Assembly (NCBI RefSeq): GCF_910592395.1
Contig: NC_088316.1
Coordinates: 16,740,001-16,804,000 of the forward strand
DNA length: 64,000 nucleotides
Source: Lineus longissimus
Lineage: Eukaryota; Nemertea; Pilidiophora; Heteronemertea; Lineidae
Direction of reading: 5' to 3'
Part shown: in pieces, positions 58,083 to 64,000 of the stretch
Position numbering within the stretch: position 1 is the first letter of the stretch
How the letters are laid out: each line of letters starts with the position of its first letter
Position numbers and translations under genes: made by a program
The notes under the pieces: model-generated
Told to the model about the DNA's origin: nothing
Seen by the model: the letters and a program-made list of their open reading frames with translations, nothing else
Database searches by the model: none

Positions 58083-58162
58083 TACAGGGTGGCCCAGAAT
58101 TATCTTCCCTCACACAATAGAATCCTATTGTGCGAGGGAAGATAATTCTGGGCCACCCTGTA
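58083..58162. mobile_element. Near-perfect foldback element, Tc1/mariner-like ends
   Basis: Two 36-bp arms (58085-58120 and 58125-58160) are inverse complements with one mismatch, separated by 4 bases. The tips read CAGGGTGGCCCAGAAT and the element is flanked by TA on both sides. TA target duplication and CAGGGTG-x-CC tips are typical of Tc1/mariner-related non-autonomous elements. With almost no interior it is a minimal palindromic MITE. The single mismatch suggests a young insertion. Confidence 0.85.
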
Positions 58163-60711
58163 CTGATCAAGCCTGTACATAAACACACTCCTTACAAAAT
58201 AACATGATTTTCGACACTATGGAAGTTCTGCCTCAAAAGATTAACTGAATGTAGGAATATGTAGCTGGCGAAAAGCTTTGAATAAATATTCTGCCAACAA
58301 GATAACCTGTTTTGGATAACCCTGGCTAAAACCTAAAGCAACAATTATTCCAGTTGGTCAATATTTCTAGAGCACCGCGCAAAAGAGCAATTTAAACAAC
58401 CTGCGATTGAAGTCACTGCAACGCATGACAAATGGATCTCCCATCTGCGGGTAAAACTGGGACCGCTGGATTTGATATCGATCACAGGGCGGTGCAGTCA
58501 CGGATTCTGCAGGTACCTACACGATCACCACCCCAAAGAGCCATTTTTCTTGCATGCAGGTTACAAAATAGCTCGTTTGCAGGCCCCATATGTTAAATCT
58601 GCTTTTACATCTATGGCCGAGACTACATAACAAAATGAAATGGACAGACATACAACATACATGACTAGCTGGTTTTACAAAAATAATCTGATGCGCGTAT
58701 TACATGTACGAGAAGGTTTATTTACAGAGGGTATTTAAGTTGATCAACAAATGCAATATTGCGCCCGTTTTATTTTGTTGCGACGCCTTTTGCAGAACTG
58801 AACCACCAACTTATGTCATTGTAAAGCTAATGAACCAAACTTTAGTATCAACTGAGTGCCTCGTTTCGATCGAGTTCAGTTCTGGTTAACAAATTCACCA
58901 ATAGACAAGACCCACGAATCTGAGTTTTTAGAAATGTCCATAAAAAAAAATTCCTCCGAAAATTTGGTGTTTTGCAGTATTTGATTGCAGGGCTTCTACA
59001 TGTCAGAATCTATTCTAGTCTACCCCTTTTTACCTACATAAATAAAAATGAACTTTTGAAATGACAATGACATGAGTGTATATTTACAATAATGACATGA
59101 AATGAGACTGAATCCAACATTTACAATGTGATTTCTCTTATATGCTTTGGGAGCCACGACGACAATGGAACAGAACATGACTTTTGGTGACAAGATGACT
59201 CAACATACAAATGAACAGGCCTATTTACAAACATGACAATATACAGCACATGAAGTCAAGCCTCACTGTGGAGGACGATGACCTATGCTAACTTTAACTT
59301 ATAGGTTTTTCTCTTTCATTGATGGCACAGCGGTCGAAATTGGCATCTGGCATCAAGCAACACGCAATCTATTTTAGCCCTAAATATTTCAGCAGTACTT
59401 GCTATGGCAACAAGTTTTCTCATCGTCTTTCCCACTTCATACAAAAAATGTTTTCGTGAAGCAGACTTTGCTCAGTTGCTCCGATATCTAGATATCTCAC
59501 TCAAATATTTCAAATACACTCACTTAAATGTATGCACCGGCAACAAAGTTCAACCTGAACGCGACGTGATTCGACTAAAATTGAATCCTTATATTATGAC
59601 TTAATGTAACTACTGTGACCACATGTTTTCCAGTGGTATACACATTACTCTACAAACCTAATTCAGTACATTTACAGTACATAAATGTTGATTTACAGTA
59701 CACAAATCTTAATTTACAGTACATGAATGTCACTGTACAAAAATGCTATGCTGCCTTTGGAATAGGAGTACAAGTATTATGGATGTGTATTCATATAAAC
59801 ATATGATGAAGAGTAATATAATGCTCTATGCAAAAATGAACCCAAGCTCAAAGATGGTCATAAGATGACAATATATGCAGTACATGTATGTAGCTGAAAA
59901 GCAGGATTGAAATCAATGAACACAAACTAGTCCCTATAAGCGACCCACAACATTGAATCTGATATCAAGGACACTCTACTCTAGAAGTCATTATTTTACG
60001 ATATCCACCTTAAAAGAATGCAATGTGACCTCATGCTAGACTCAATGTGATGAGTCACTTTATTTCAGTACAAAATGCCCAAGTCACTAACATCTACAAG
60101 ATTTAGATAGTATTAATATGGCAAATAGCAATAGTCTAAGATTATATACAGACTACCTTGATGATGGCTTTTTACAGAGATGCATTGTAGAGTGACTGAT
60201 GTTGACAACACATTTTTTCAAAATTGGTTATTTTAATACTTTTGAAACTTTTCAATTCTCAGAGCCTATCACTTACATTCATGATTATCTGACCCTGTTC
60301 AGTGTAAAATCCAGTGCCGAGGTTATTAATTGAGCAATTGCTACAAATGTTTCGAGGCTTTGCACCGGTTATGAATTCAGTTCCCCGCCCACATTCTAGG
60401 CTACAGTAGAGCTTAGGAGCCCAGAGGGTCCACCGTTGATGCAAGTGTCAATGTGTGCCTTGCACTCCCCCTTAATCTAATTACACAATGATGACGTACA
60501 GATATGGAGCCTTAGTAGAGTAAGATGTCGAAACATGGCCAGCACCACATAAATGGGGGGTGCAGAGGACATACATGCACATTGAAAGATGCATAAGCAA
60601 CCAGCATTTTCCAGTTCATTGACATCATATTTGTTTATCCTCGAGCGAGTCCACATTTCTCATTCAATACGTTTGATTACATCCATTCCACAAATCCCTG
60701 CACCTCACTAG

Positions 60712-64000
<3,289 letters not shown>

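Larger units (their letters stand above)
57601..60711 (-). other. Probable 3' UTR of the MBT/SAM gene and flanking DNA
   Basis: No coding region recognised. On the minus strand AATAAA at 57829-57824 could end the MBT/SAM transcript, giving a 3' UTR of about 2.9 kb. An AATAAA also lies on the plus strand at 57810-57815. A foldback element lies at 58083-58162. Three copies of TTTACAGTACA-like sequence lie near 59670-59725. Confidence 0.45.

Overview
This is eukaryotic, metazoan genomic DNA. Coding information is broken into short exons with GT...AG introns, and joining them in phase gives full-length animal proteins. The gene set (AMPA-type glutamate receptor, Cys-loop nicotinic-like receptor, rhodopsin-family GPCR, PAN3, and an MBT/SAM Polycomb-type protein) points to a bilaterian. 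The frequent word TACATGTA, the divergent nicotinic subunit and the orphan PAN/Apple-like genes fit a marine invertebrate, perhaps a lophotrochozoan, but the species cannot be fixed from sequence alone.

Layout. 1-1404: upstream region of a single-exon GPCR (1405-2385, +). 2386-12731: no gene recognised. 12732-14823 (-): a two-exon gene of unknown function with a PAN/Apple-like N-terminal exon, followed by a decayed paralog of that exon. 14824-23739: no gene recognised; it holds a 33-bp minisatellite at 20285-20693. 23740-33831 (+): 16 exons of an AMPA-type ionotropic glutamate receptor, lacking only the signal-peptide exon. 35075-39587 (-): a nicotinic-like Cys-loop receptor, tail-to-tail with the glutamate receptor. 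40338-48208 (+): complete 15-exon PAN3, head-to-head with the nicotinic gene. 48209-53870: probable long PAN3 3' region. 53873-57600: a large 67-bp satellite array whose orientation flips once, making a kilobase-scale inverted repeat. 60712-64000 (-): the C-terminal half of an MBT-repeat protein with a SAM domain, running off the right edge.

The two channel genes encode postsynaptic-type subunits (glutamate and probably acetylcholine). Their adjacency need not mean functional coupling. PAN3 (mRNA deadenylation) and the MBT/SAM protein (chromatin) are housekeeping or regulatory nuclear and cytoplasmic genes.

Most notable: (i) the AMPA receptor gene carries four separate tandem duplications, each anchored on a splice junction, including dead copies of the M3 and M4 exons and a 7-copy array that repeats a 5' splice site; (ii) the inverted 67-bp satellite lies between convergent genes; (iii) PAN3 carries about 15 copies of a YSDNPKFA-like repeat between its zinc finger and PAM2 motif; (iv) the nicotinic subunit keeps a complete acetylcholine-type binding face but has a very unusual pore helix; (v) there is a small lineage-specific PAN/Apple-like gene family; (vi) several short non-autonomous transposons can be delimited by their inverted ends.
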